From Mesostigma viride (Eukaryota; Streptophyta; Mesostigmatophyceae; Mesostigmatales; Mesostigmataceae), in the NCBI GenBank assembly GCA_009746045.1, contig RPFO01001314.1, positions 1 to 22,360 of the forward strand: a stretch of 22,360 bases of DNA, in the 5' to 3' direction. Positions 1 to 7,656 of the stretch are shown here, piece after piece (within the stretch, counting starts at the first letter, position 1; every line of letters begins with the position of its first letter). The translations under genes were made by a program, and so were the position numbers. The notes under the pieces are model-generated. The model saw only the letters and a list, made by a program, of their open reading frames with translations. It did not search any database and had not been told where the DNA came from.

Positions 1-114
1 TGGACAAGGCCAAGTGGGCCCAGGTCATAGAGGACAAGTGGACAACGAGCCCCCCCTGGTGGGAAGCGCCGCGTGTGCAAACCCGCGGGAGGCACGCCCG
101 CAGACAGCTCCCCT
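1..114 (+). other. Left flank, possible C-terminal coding relic
   Basis: Reading from base 3 there is an open frame to a TAA at about 114-116, about 37 codons, Trp-rich and basic. It includes WAQVIEDKW and SPPWWEAP. It could be the end of a host or retroelement ORF cut by the window edge. I do not recognise the family. Confidence 0.2.
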
Positions 115-512
115 AATTTTAATTAATTAATTAGACTCGCTGCTCCCGTTGGGATCACGGAGCATTAAACCCGATGATGGAGGATGGATGGGATGAGGGC
201 TGCAAACAGTCCTACCGGTCTAATCTATCTATATCAGCTCTACAACAGCTCCCCTAGGGTAGCGTGATGCCGTTTAGCTTAGATGTTTTGTAGTTAGTGA
301 TGCTGTTAGATAGATGTTGTAGGTAGCTGATGTAGATAGATTAGACCGGTAGGACTGTTTGCACCCATCCATCCATCCATCCATCCATCCATCCATTCAT
401 CCATCCATCCATCCATCCATCCATCCATCCATCCATCCATCCATCCATCGGGGTTAATGCTCCGTGACTCCCCGGCCAACGGGAGCACGAGTCAAATTTA
501 ATTAATTAATTA
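115..512. repeat. Fold-back (MITE-like) host repeat abutting the left TIR
   Basis: About 115-240 and about 325-512 are inverted copies of each other. Both begin or end in TTAATTAATTAA. They share the block GCTCCCGTTGG...ACGGAGCATTAA (about 141-168 and, inverted, about 449-487) and a block around CCTACCGGTCTAATCTATCT (inverted at about 335-358). The right arm is lengthened by the (ATCC)n run. It encodes nothing convincing. The element overlaps the outer edge of the viral TIR by about 15 bp of TTAA repeat. Confidence 0.65.
365..449. repeat. (ATCC)n microsatellite
   Basis: About 21 tandem tetranucleotide units with one CATT interruption. The corresponding place in the opposite arm of the fold-back repeat (about 175-192) has only a few GGAT-like units, so the run expanded in one arm only. 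Confidence 0.95.
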
Positions 513-637
513 AGTAGCTTCCATCATCATTCCGTCATCATTCCGTCATCGCGACTAGGAGAAGTGCACCACCCTTATGCTGGCATCTGCCACCCCTATA
601 GTGACCCTATAGTGACCGCGGCCTAGGATGGGTCTCA

Positions 638-668
638 CCCTAAGCCCTAAACCCTAAAACCCTAAACC
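638..668 (+). repeat. Telomere-like CCCTAAA tract in the left TIR
   Basis: The stretch is four or five consecutive units of CCCTAAA or close variants (CCCTAAG, CCCTAAAA). Its mirror is at 18977-19007. CCCTAAA/TTTAGGG is the telomeric repeat of most land plants and several algal groups. A single such box can also be a promoter element (telo-box) in plants, so the tract may be regulatory rather than telomeric. Confidence 0.8.
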
Positions 669-783
669 ACTTGCAAAAACAGAAGTGCCCCCTGCCACCA
701 CTGCTCACCAGGTTGTGACATTTAGGCTGGCATCTGTCACCACCCCGGCAGTTGTGATGGTGTGTTTGGGGTGTGACAAGGAT

Positions 784-1159
784 GGCGAAAAATTGTCCTT
801 AGTTACTCTTAAGAGAAAGAACGGACAATTTTTCGCCACCCGCCACCCCTTGGCGCGGGTCATGGGAGGTGTTTTGTCAAGGTGTGAGAGTGATGGCGAA
901 AAATTGTCCTTAGTTACTCTTAAGAGAAAGAACGGACAATTTTTCGCCACCCTGCCACCCCTTGGCGCGGGTCATAGGAGGTGTTTTGTCAAGGTGTGAG
1001 AGTGATGGCGAAAAATTGTCCTTAGTTACTCTTAAGAGAAAGAACGGACAATTTTTCGCCACCCCCCCCACTGGCCGGCGCTGAGGTGGCGTGGGTTGTT
1101 GGATGTGGCGAAAAATTGCACGTACTTACTCTTAAGAAAAGACCGCCCAATTTTTCGCC
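784..1159. repeat. Four palindromic iterons in the left TIR (candidate origin or helicase-binding array)
   Basis: Each iteron is a 53-54 bp interrupted palindrome with arm GGCGAAAAATTG (15 bp, ending GTCC, in the first three) and its reverse complement. The roughly 24-bp spacer contains CTTAAG, itself palindromic and extended to CTCTTAAGAG in the first three. Copies are at 784-837, 895-948, 1007-1060 and 1107-1159, spaced 111, 112 and 100 bp. The fourth has diverged outside its 12-bp arm core. The AT-rich arms and paired orientation resemble initiator-binding sites; this role is inferred, not shown. Confidence 0.85.
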
Positions 1160-1326
1160 ATGTCCTCGCAGGGTGAGGGAGCCGGCGAGGGCCGCGCGGC
1201 GGGGTGTGACCGGAACCGGATCGACGTCTACTCGAAGACGAGGAGACAGTGAGCGCGACGTCTTGGAGGTTGTAAACCGTTTTTACAAAGAAATGCATGG
1301 CAGAAAAACAGGCTTTAATATTAAAA

Positions 1327-2103
1327 CTACTTATCCGCTCCCTGCAGGAAAGGAGCGATTTCATCCATCGACAGGCCAGACAACGACGTGATCGAATAAT
1401 CCTTCTCATCGCCCCACCACGAGGGTTTATACCTATCAAGAAACGCATGCATGTCCGCCTTCGAAATTTCCAAGCAACCACCGCCACGGCTATTGCCCTT
1501 CGCCCCCTTGGCATAAATTCCTAGAGTCGGGTTCAACAAGCTGTTGATGAGACCGCTGCATTGCGCAAAAGACAAACTACCAGCCTCGCCTGCCCTCCGC
1601 CGGTATCCAAATGTTGAGCGCATGAACCAGGCCTTGTCGGCAATTTCGCTATCAATTTTATTCCCTAGTGCAATCGTCTCGTCGCGCGTCAACTTCATTG
1701 TGAGATTGGACGGATCAGCCGTCGTGATGAAGTCGATGATAGGCGTCCCTTCTAGTAGCTTGAGCGTAATGGCCAGAGACTGTGCTAGTCCAAAACGAGA
1801 ATACGCCTTCAAATCAAACAAGGACTCTGACTTCTGCAGAATCAACAGATTGTCTCTAAAATGCTCCTTGGTTCCTAGTCCCGTCAACTTCGAATATTGC
1901 CGAACGCCAACGTACGCCTTCCTCCCCATCTCCTTGTCCAGAATTTGAGGGAGCTCGTCGTCGATGAGATCATACGGAATCTCGTACAACCGATGAGTCA
2001 ATTCGTACACCGCCTTCAGACGCATTTCGTACGGTGAAAGTGGAACCGTGCCGCCGATTCTCCCCTCTAGATCCTTGTACTCCTCCTCGCTCAGAAGCAC
2101 CAC
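1327..2103 (-). CDS. C-terminal extension of the primase-helicase, in a shifted frame
   Basis: A minus-strand frame of about 258 codons lies directly after the primase-helicase stop (2127-2129). It has no ATG near its beginning: the first in-frame ATG is at 2025 (MRLKAVYEL), while the frame stays open and overlaps the end of the upstream gene. The upstream frame passes into this one at a C6 run at about 2141-2146. A one-base slip there would avoid the TAG at 2127 and continue through an acidic linker. I therefore read this as the detached C-terminal part of the same protein, either by a one-base deletion or by -1 frameshifting. No motif is recognised; it is mixed alpha/beta-looking and ends at TAG 1327. 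The alternative is a separate gene starting at 2025. Confidence 0.6.
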   Translation of the reverse strand: MVLLSEEEYKDLEGRIGGTVPLSPYEMRLKAVYELTHRLYEIPYDLIDDELPQILDKEMGRKAYVGVRQYSKLTGLGTKEHFRDNLLILQKSESLFDLKAYSRFGLAQSLAITLKLLEGTPIIDFITTADPSNLTMKLTRDETIALGNKIDSEIADKAWFMRSTFGYRRRAGEAGSLSFAQCSGLINSLLNPTLGIYAKGAKGNSRGGGCLEISKADMHAFLDRYKPSWWGDEKDYSITSLSGLSMDEIAPFLQGADK

Positions 2104-2126
2104 CTCCCTGTCCTTGTCTGGATCTT

Positions 2127-4913
2127 CTAGTACCGGAAGCGGGGGGCGTCGATGTCCCCCAACTCCTCCACTGCCGACACCTCCACGCCGTAGTCCTCCG
2201 TCAGTATCTTGATGAGATTTCCCTTGTAATGGGACCTCGACACCGCGAGATCTTGCTGGTTCCGGCAGAAGAGGCGGAATTTGGGACAGTTTCTGTCATA
2301 GATACGCGACTTGTCCGCGCTCCAGTCGCAGACTACGTCGGCGTTGTCGAACAGCAGCTGGATGAGCGCAGTGTCCCCCGCGATCATGTTCTCGACGATC
2401 GTACCGTAGTCCGTTGGAGGCCTGTCAAGAAGCGAAGTCGTGTCTCGATAGAAGATGACCATCTCTCCCTTGACTAAGTGGCGCACCCTGAAAATTTGCT
2501 GGAGGGTTGTCGTGTAGCTCGCGTAGTGGTCCCCGTTGATGAAGAGTCCCACCATGCTGTCGAACGTGTGCTCCGTGTAGCTGACTCCAACCGTGATCGT
2601 GGGGCTGAAGATCAAAAAGTCCAAGTCAGCCCACGCAGCATTCGCGCCAAACTCCAGATCCTCCTTGCTCGTCAGACTAGTGTAGAGACGCCCGTTCTTG
2701 CGCTTGTCGATGAAGGGTTTGAGTGCCTCATACGCCATGGCGGCCTCTTTTTTGCCAGACATTGGGCAGAAAATCCTCTCTCCGGCCTCTATCCTCCTCT
2801 CACACTCAGTAACAAACCTGTCCACGCAGACCTTTCGCCAGTTCTTTTCTGATGTCACATCCACCCATCGCAGAGTCCTGTTGGTAGGGCGCCGGAAGGT
2901 GTTGCAATCCACCTCCATAGTATCCGCCGCGCGATAGGCCGCTATGAACTCGTATACCTTTCGAGTAACGGTAGCGTCTAGCGCAATCACGACCTTGGAC
3001 ATCTCAATGAGCCTGATGAACTTCCTCAACACCTCGCGCTTGTATTTCATGTGGCCCTGCGAAATCGCGGTGAGGGTGTTATATATTTCGTCTAGGATGA
3101 GGAGATCGAACGGTTGGTCTGTGACGCGCAAGATGCTGTTAAGAACGACCAGCACCCTGTCATCAGACATCATTCCCTTCGGACCGCTGAGGTAGTGACG
3201 GAAATTCGGGTCATTGGACAAGATATGGAACGCGTTGTCCTCCCATGCAATCGTCCTCCCGCGCTCGCCAAGAGACTTGTAGTTGCGATCCTCCTCCTTG
3301 GACAGGCTGATGTTAGCCACCATGCAGCACACGCGGATACCTGGATCCCTCCTCACCGCCTCGTTGACGAGTTCACGAATCCTCTCAGATTTACCTGTCC
3401 CGCAGTTGGACTGGACGAGGATGGTGCTCTTGTGCGGGCCTCTAAATAGCGCATCCCAGCTGAAAGGCCTGATTTTCTCGGACGAGTACGTGTGAGTGAA
3501 CGGCACTTTGTCCGAGTCCGCGAGCTTCATCACGGGCGGGGAGATCTCGATGAATCGGTGCTGTGAGTCCTGGTGGCATCTGTACTGTACAGCGCCATTA
3601 GGGAGTAGCAGGTTATAAGGCCCGTTGTTGTCGTGTATCTTGAGGCAGATCCTGCATAACGGATCCACAGAGTCGACGGAGTACTTGACGAACGTTGCGA
3701 CACCTCGATCGGATTCTTTACAGGTTGTGCGCATATACTTGCATCCAGGCGAAAACTTTTTCATTGCTTCGATGGATGGCGAGATGTCCAGGCCCCGAGG
3801 TGGTGGGATAGTCTTCCCATACCCTCGAAACACTGTATGGCTCGTTTCGGATAGTTCCGCATCATCGACATGGGGGAGCCGGGTCAGTCCCTCTTCGTTG
3901 AAGACAGTCACCAAATATTCGCCGACGTCGGAACTACCCCCTGGGACTGGGCGGAGGTACGCGTCCTCGCCGCTGTCTCCGCGCTTCTTCATCCCTATCA
4001 TGCGAAAGGCCCGGTACCTCGAATAGATCATTCTATCGTAGCAAAACTTGATGTCGTGTTTAGGCGCCCAAACGCCAGTTGTTTTCTCCACAATCGGGTT
4101 CCCGTTCGCGTGCATGTCCTCCCAATCCTCTTTCGAGTGCTGGGACTTGACGAGTCTCTGGCACACCTCAGACTGATATCCTGAAGATAAATCCATCGCG
4201 CACTGAAGAAGAAACGACTGAAAAAGCTCTCCCATCTTGACACGATCCTCCATTGTCGGGATGTAGATCGTCGGCACCGTGACATGAACAGAGTTCTTGA
4301 AAATGCCGCTCCTGACGCGATGGCCAATAAGGACCCGCATATCTCGCTCTTCCTCGACATTTATCTCGTACACGTCGTTGAAGAACATGGATATGGCCGC
4401 TTTTGCGTACTTCTCCAGCTGGTAGTCGATGGGTTCTTCCGTTTCCCAGTCAAAATCGAAATATGGGACGACGCTCACGTCGGGGGATAGAATTTCTAGC
4501 AAATGCGGATCGCTTGTTGATAACTCCGCATGGGTCTTGATCAAGTCCTCCCTGCACCCGAAAGCGGCATACATGTTCGTTTTTTTGTACGTGTTCAGCG
4601 CCATGATGTACTTCATCCCACGAGAGCGACCATACGCCTCCGAAGCGTCTTGGGGTTTTTCCTCTTCGTACGAGTACATCACCCCTGGCGTCCGAGCAAA
4701 GAAAGGCGTATCTTTCGACGCGAACCACAGAGGAACAAATTCCGCGGCGGTCGACATCTTAGAGGTTGTGTGAGCGCAAGAGTGTGGATTGTCGTGGGAG
4801 AGTCCGCCTTTATTCCCGTGGGAGATCTCCCACGAGGAATCGAATCGTGTCGGCTTGTCGGTTACGTCGTGTCGGTCGACCGTGTCGTCATGCAGGTTGA
4901 AGTTCGAGACCAT
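2127..4913 (-). CDS. Primase-helicase: AEP primase fused to herpesvirus origin-binding-type SF2 helicase
   Basis: The protein has 928 residues. The N-terminal half looks like an archaeo-eukaryotic primase: YFDFDWE at 151-157 supplies the DxD metal ligands (D153, D155), SVHVTV at 208-213 the conserved His, and YDRMIYSRYRAFR at 292-304 the basic third motif. Cys/His pairs at C420, C423, H427, C446 and H452 suggest a zinc ribbon. The C-terminal half is an SF2 helicase of the Herpes_ori_bp type: Walker A NCGTGKS 503-509, Walker B LLILDEIYN 604-612, DAT 646-648, VGVSY 775-779 and QQIFRVR 805-811. It would lay primers and unwind the viral genome. Translation may start at 4913, just after an AT-rich stretch, or at Met53 (4757). 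The frame is intact, but the protein probably once continued into 1327-2103. Confidence 0.88.
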   Translation of the reverse strand: MVSNFNLHDDTVDRHDVTDKPTRFDSSWEISHGNKGGLSHDNPHSCAHTTSKMSTAAEFVPLWFASKDTPFFARTPGVMYSYEEEKPQDASEAYGRSRGMKYIMALNTYKKTNMYAAFGCREDLIKTHAELSTSDPHLLEILSPDVSVVPYFDFDWETEEPIDYQLEKYAKAAISMFFNDVYEINVEEERDMRVLIGHRVRSGIFKNSVHVTVPTIYIPTMEDRVKMGELFQSFLLQCAMDLSSGYQSEVCQRLVKSQHSKEDWEDMHANGNPIVEKTTGVWAPKHDIKFCYDRMIYSRYRAFRMIGMKKRGDSGEDAYLRPVPGGSSDVGEYLVTVFNEEGLTRLPHVDDAELSETSHTVFRGYGKTIPPPRGLDISPSIEAMKKFSPGCKYMRTTCKESDRGVATFVKYSVDSVDPLCRICLKIHDNNGPYNLLLPNGAVQYRCHQDSQHRFIEISPPVMKLADSDKVPFTHTYSSEKIRPFSWDALFRGPHKSTILVQSNCGTGKSERIRELVNEAVRRDPGIRVCCMVANISLSKEEDRNYKSLGERGRTIAWEDNAFHILSNDPNFRHYLSGPKGMMSDDRVLVVLNSILRVTDQPFDLLILDEIYNTLTAISQGHMKYKREVLRKFIRLIEMSKVVIALDATVTRKVYEFIAAYRAADTMEVDCNTFRRPTNRTLRWVDVTSEKNWRKVCVDRFVTECERRIEAGERIFCPMSGKKEAAMAYEALKPFIDKRKNGRLYTSLTSKEDLEFGANAAWADLDFLIFSPTITVGVSYTEHTFDSMVGLFINGDHYASYTTTLQQIFRVRHLVKGEMVIFYRDTTSLLDRPPTDYGTIVENMIAGDTALIQLLFDNADVVCDWSADKSRIYDRNCPKFRLFCRNQQDLAVSRSHYKGNLIKILTEDYGVEVSAVEELGDIDAPRFRY

Positions 4914-5070
4914 TCTGGAAGGTTGTATACCGTATGCTTAGAAAAAAAAAGTTTCGATTAAAAAATTTCAGTTCGTTTAAAAACCACATAAACCCTCGAA
5001 CCTCGACCCTCAAGAAAAATGGTCCCATGGAACTTTTTTATTTCCTGTATAATGCATGCGGTTTAGGATA
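4914..5070 (-). promoter_or_regulatory. AT-rich upstream region of the primase-helicase gene
   Basis: This gap precedes the primase-helicase start on the minus strand. It contains A/T runs (about 4939-4967), a TTTAAA at about 4975-4981 and, farther away, a TATAC word. It probably holds the promoter of the primase-helicase and the 3' end of the recombinase transcript. Confidence 0.45.
5037..5042 (-). terminator. AATAAA polyadenylation signal candidate after the recombinase
   Basis: AATAAA reads on the minus strand about 30 bases beyond the stop (5071-5073) that ends the shifted recombinase frame. Its spacing supports 5071 as the ancestral end of that gene. Confidence 0.35.
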
Positions 5071-6392
5071 TCATTTTCGACATTCATGAAAATTTCCCAC
5101 GGGAAAACTGTCTACTTTTTCCTCGGCCTCAGCCGACGTCCGCCAGTCTCGCCGCCCTGGGAGAGGGGCCCCCGCCTGCCGCTCGTAAACGGCTCCTGTA
5201 AGTACGTCGTGCCCCATCAAGTCACCAGCCCATTTTCGCTTTTTCCACGAAGCGCCCTTCAGAAACGGGTGATGTACGCCTGCCTCGTTGCATCAATGCC
5301 GTGGTAGATGCGGTTGTACTTCGCAGAATAATACTCGTGCTTCATGTATTCGCCTGGATTTTTTGGGTCCTCGAACACGTACTTCTGATGAGCTCGAGCC
5401 TGCAACGCGTTAATCAGCTTCTTGTACCCGTCTGGAATTTGGTAGTCGTACGTGCCGTACGTCTCTGCCGTCTTAAAACGTTGAATTATCATGCGGCGCT
5501 CGCTCGGAATGTATCCGTTCTCGTGTGGCTCGAGCTCGCTGATAGAACTGACAACGCGCATTTTGTCGTGGTCGTACCTGGTTGGTGGCAGTTTCTCGCC
5601 GGACAGGTAAATAAGACCCATCAAAGCGGCGTCAGACGTAGGGTCCTTTTTGTACTCGGCGGCGGCGATCCGCTGGAGCTGCTCGTACGTATACCTCAGT
5701 GGCTTGCTCTCGGCCCTGTCGAATTTCCTGTCGAGGTCGCCGACCTTCAGCTCATTGACTCGAGCAGCGTACGCGTCCGTCACGTCGCGTGGGAGCCTCT
5801 TTTCAGGTGGCATCATTCGATTCACCCCGTTTATCACTCCGAGCAAGTTCTTCTCGTTCTCCCTCCACGCATCCTCTTTCGAGTGTGCGAGCTTGCGTTT
5901 GGGTTCCGAGGTTTCGTGGACGACGCGCAGGACACGGGCGGTGTCTGCGAGGCAGTCGACTGATTCGTCCTGCGAGCACCCCAGCCTGTCAAGGAGAACT
6001 CGCAGCCTGCCGATGTACCCCTTCGCGGTTTTGCGCGTCGCCCCGCGCTCTCTCGAGGGCCTGCCAGGCTCGTGATGCTCTGGCCGGGCATCCGCTGCGG
6101 CGACGGCCTCGTCGAAGGTCCAGTATCGTCCATCAGTAGGTCGCGCAGGCGGTTCCTCGTGGTGCGGTGGCTCCGGCGAGGGTGGAGAGGTCGCCTGCAA
6201 GCCGATTTTTTCAGCGCACTCGGGGTTATTTGCGATCCATCGGTCACTGGGATTCCAGACGCCCTTCTTGACCTTGCTTTTCGCCGAGATGCAGTTCGTC
6301 TGGTCGCGGGCGATTGCTCGCCTCTTCGCCTGGGCCCGTCGCCATTGCTCGCGACGCTCCTCTACGGTCACCGTCATCTGATGACTGAACAT
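5071..6392 (-). pseudogene. Tyrosine recombinase (integrase-like), broken by one frameshift
   Basis: The first frame (6392 down to TGA at 5259) gives 377 residues: a basic N-terminus, an SAM-like helical region around 115-215, and the start of a tyrosine-recombinase catalytic domain. Visible residues are PPTRYDHDK with R272 (first catalytic Arg), RFKT with K307, and DATRQAYITR with R370 (second Arg; the usual His three residues before it is Asp). The frame then stops. The next minus frame is open from about 5259 to TGA 5071 and carries MGHD and VYER, the expected His and nucleophile Tyr. Loss of one base at the TTTC next to 5262 explains the break. Family members cut and join DNA through a 3'-phosphotyrosine; here integration of the virus is the likely role. 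The start could be Met1 or Met6. Confidence 0.78.
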
Positions 6393-6738
6393 GAGACAAT
6401 TTTTTGGCTCGAGGCTTTTTATACCCTACGGGGTGGATCCTTGGGCGCCCTCGAGGCCGTTTCGGTTCGTGTCGTTTTTCCGTTTTGGAGGGTGAGCGCC
6501 CACGTGGACGCCTGCGATCGCCCACCAAGGCGAGGATGGCCAATCGGATTTCGGGGCTCATGTCGTGACAGGTGGACGGAATCGTGTCGTGGTGGCCTGC
6601 TTCTTGAAGGATCCTGACGACACGTTCTAGAGTTTTCTGCCCCAGTCGAGAACCCGAACAATATCGGAGGAGTGCTTGGGTGTCCAACACGTACTCCTTC
6701 TCGGCGCCTGCGTATCGTTTGATGGACGGAATATCCAT
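6244..6738 (-). CDS. Small basic AT-hook protein
   Basis: The frame is 164 codons long, starting at ATG 6738 with an AT-rich leader (6739-6775) and only 22 bases from the ATPase stop. Residues 1-75 look helical. Residues 75-112 are strongly basic and contain KRPRGRPR (93-100), a good AT-hook core that binds the minor groove of AT-rich DNA, preceded by RRRPRGR. The last 50 codons overlap the recombinase start in another frame and look less protein-like, so the original gene may have been shorter. A DNA-binding accessory or regulatory role is inferred. I know no named family. Confidence 0.5.
   Translation of the reverse strand: MDIPSIKRYAGAEKEYVLDTQALLRYCSGSRLGQKTLERVVRILQEAGHHDTIPSTCHDMSPEIRLAILALVGDRRRPRGRSPSKTEKRHEPKRPRGRPRIHPVGYKKPRAKKLSHVQSSDDGDRRGASRAMATGPGEEASNRPRPDELHLGEKQGQEGRLESQ
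6413..6426 (-). promoter_or_regulatory. TATA box of the recombinase gene
   Basis: GGGTATAAAAAGCC reads on the minus strand 20-45 bases before the candidate starts at 6392 and 6377. It lies inside the 3' part of the preceding AT-hook ORF, so the recombinase appears to have its own promoter. Confidence 0.5.
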
Positions 6739-6760
6739 AGTATATCATGTTCAGAGAAAA

Positions 6761-7644
6761 TTATTTTATCGAGAGAAATGTATTGAAGTTTCGACGAAAC
6801 ATTTTTTTCGGGTCGCGCTGGTCGAAGTCGACAGCGAAGAAGTCGTGAGGATCGTCCTTGACGGCGTGGTCCCATAGCGCGAGAAACTCGTCCGGCGCCA
6901 CAGCCCCCGCGCTCTCTTCCGCGATCTGTCGCGCGGCTCGATGGTCCTTCGTTCTGAACAGCGCAAGAAACGATATATTCGCTCGCACTGCTCGTGGTAC
7001 GCCACCGCTCGTGTACGCCTGTGTCAGGAAAATCATGCTCGTGAGGAAGTGTCTGTGTTTGAACGCGAAAGCCGCAACAGCGTTTTTGCTAGAGCTCTGA
7101 TAGAGGGCACTGCCTTGCATGTCGTCTATCAGAATGAGCGACGAAGGAGGACCGTGCTCGAACCTTGTCGCAGGTTTATCCCAGTTCATTGCATCAAGGC
7201 GTAGGTACATGGAGAGGTCCATGAGTTCTGCGTTTTTTTCCCATCCACGTATTCGCGTTTGAACGTTTCCCAGACCTTGAGATCGTCCTTGTACCTCTCG
7301 TATTCGTGGAGGTCAGACTTTATATGATCTATCATCCCATCGAATGCCAGGTTAGAGTAGACTTCCATCGTCATAGCTGGTTCCGGGAGCTCCTTGTATT
7401 TCGGCTCCGTGTGGGCACTCCCTGAAATGAGGTACAGCTTGTCGAATGAGTTGTTAGCAAAGTAAGCCTTCGCCATGTTGACTGCCGATGTAGTTTTCCC
7501 AGACCGTCGAGCTCCGCAGAAGTTTGCGATGAAATGAAGACTCGGCATATTCGGTGGAGCAGGACGCTGTGGGGCGTATCGTTGCTTGATGTCTTTGTTC
7601 TCAAGTGAATGAATTCGTCGCTCTTCGATGATAGCCATTATCAT
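6761..7644 (-). pseudogene. FtsK/HerA-type genome-packaging ATPase, split by a frameshift
   Basis: Two overlapping minus frames, 7644-7186 and 7222-6761, form one ATPase of about 290 residues. The first has Walker A GARRSGKT (residues 44-51) after a hydrophobic strand. The second has Walker B SLILIDDM, followed by SMIFLTQAY and a PRAVRANISFLALFR stretch, which is the layout of PLV, virophage and Polinton packaging ATPases. The frame change sits at an A7 run (plus-strand T7, 7233-7239) in the segment between the motifs. The downstream frame is open upstream of its Met (7222), so the two were one gene. It would pump genome DNA into capsids. A one-base deletion, an assembly error or -1 slippage on the A run are all possible. 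Confidence 0.85.
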
Positions 7645-7656
7645 TCTGAAGACATT

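Larger units (their letters stand above)
498..1208. repeat. Left terminal inverted repeat of the PLV
   Basis: This stretch matches the reverse complement of 18446-19147 with small indels. It starts in a TTAATTAA tract. Going inward it holds two CATCATTCCGT-type repeats (about 527-550), two CCCTATAGTGA units (about 596-617), a CCCTAAA-type tract (638-668), and then four palindromic iterons at 784-837, 895-948, 1007-1060 and 1107-1159. Linkers between the first three iterons are also repeated, giving a unit of about 111 bp. Identity to the right end stops inside GGGGTGTG at 1208. No gene is credible here. Confidence 0.93.

Noticed and set aside
306-488. Minus-strand ORF of repeated WMDG units
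   Set aside because: It is only the translation of the (ATCC)n microsatellite inside the fold-back repeat.
685-999. Plus and minus ORFs across the left TIR (and the mirror pair at 18533-18960)
   Set aside because: They are read-through of the palindromic iterons. The same peptides appear on both strands because the iterons are palindromic, with no independent coding sign.
784-1159. CRISPR-like array
   Set aside because: Repeats are palindromes with repeated, not unique, linkers, are mirrored in the other TIR, and lie in a eukaryotic viral element without cas genes.
5301-5963. Plus-strand ORFs opposite the recombinase
   Set aside because: The minus strand carries the recombinase motifs in this interval; the plus frames have unnatural composition.
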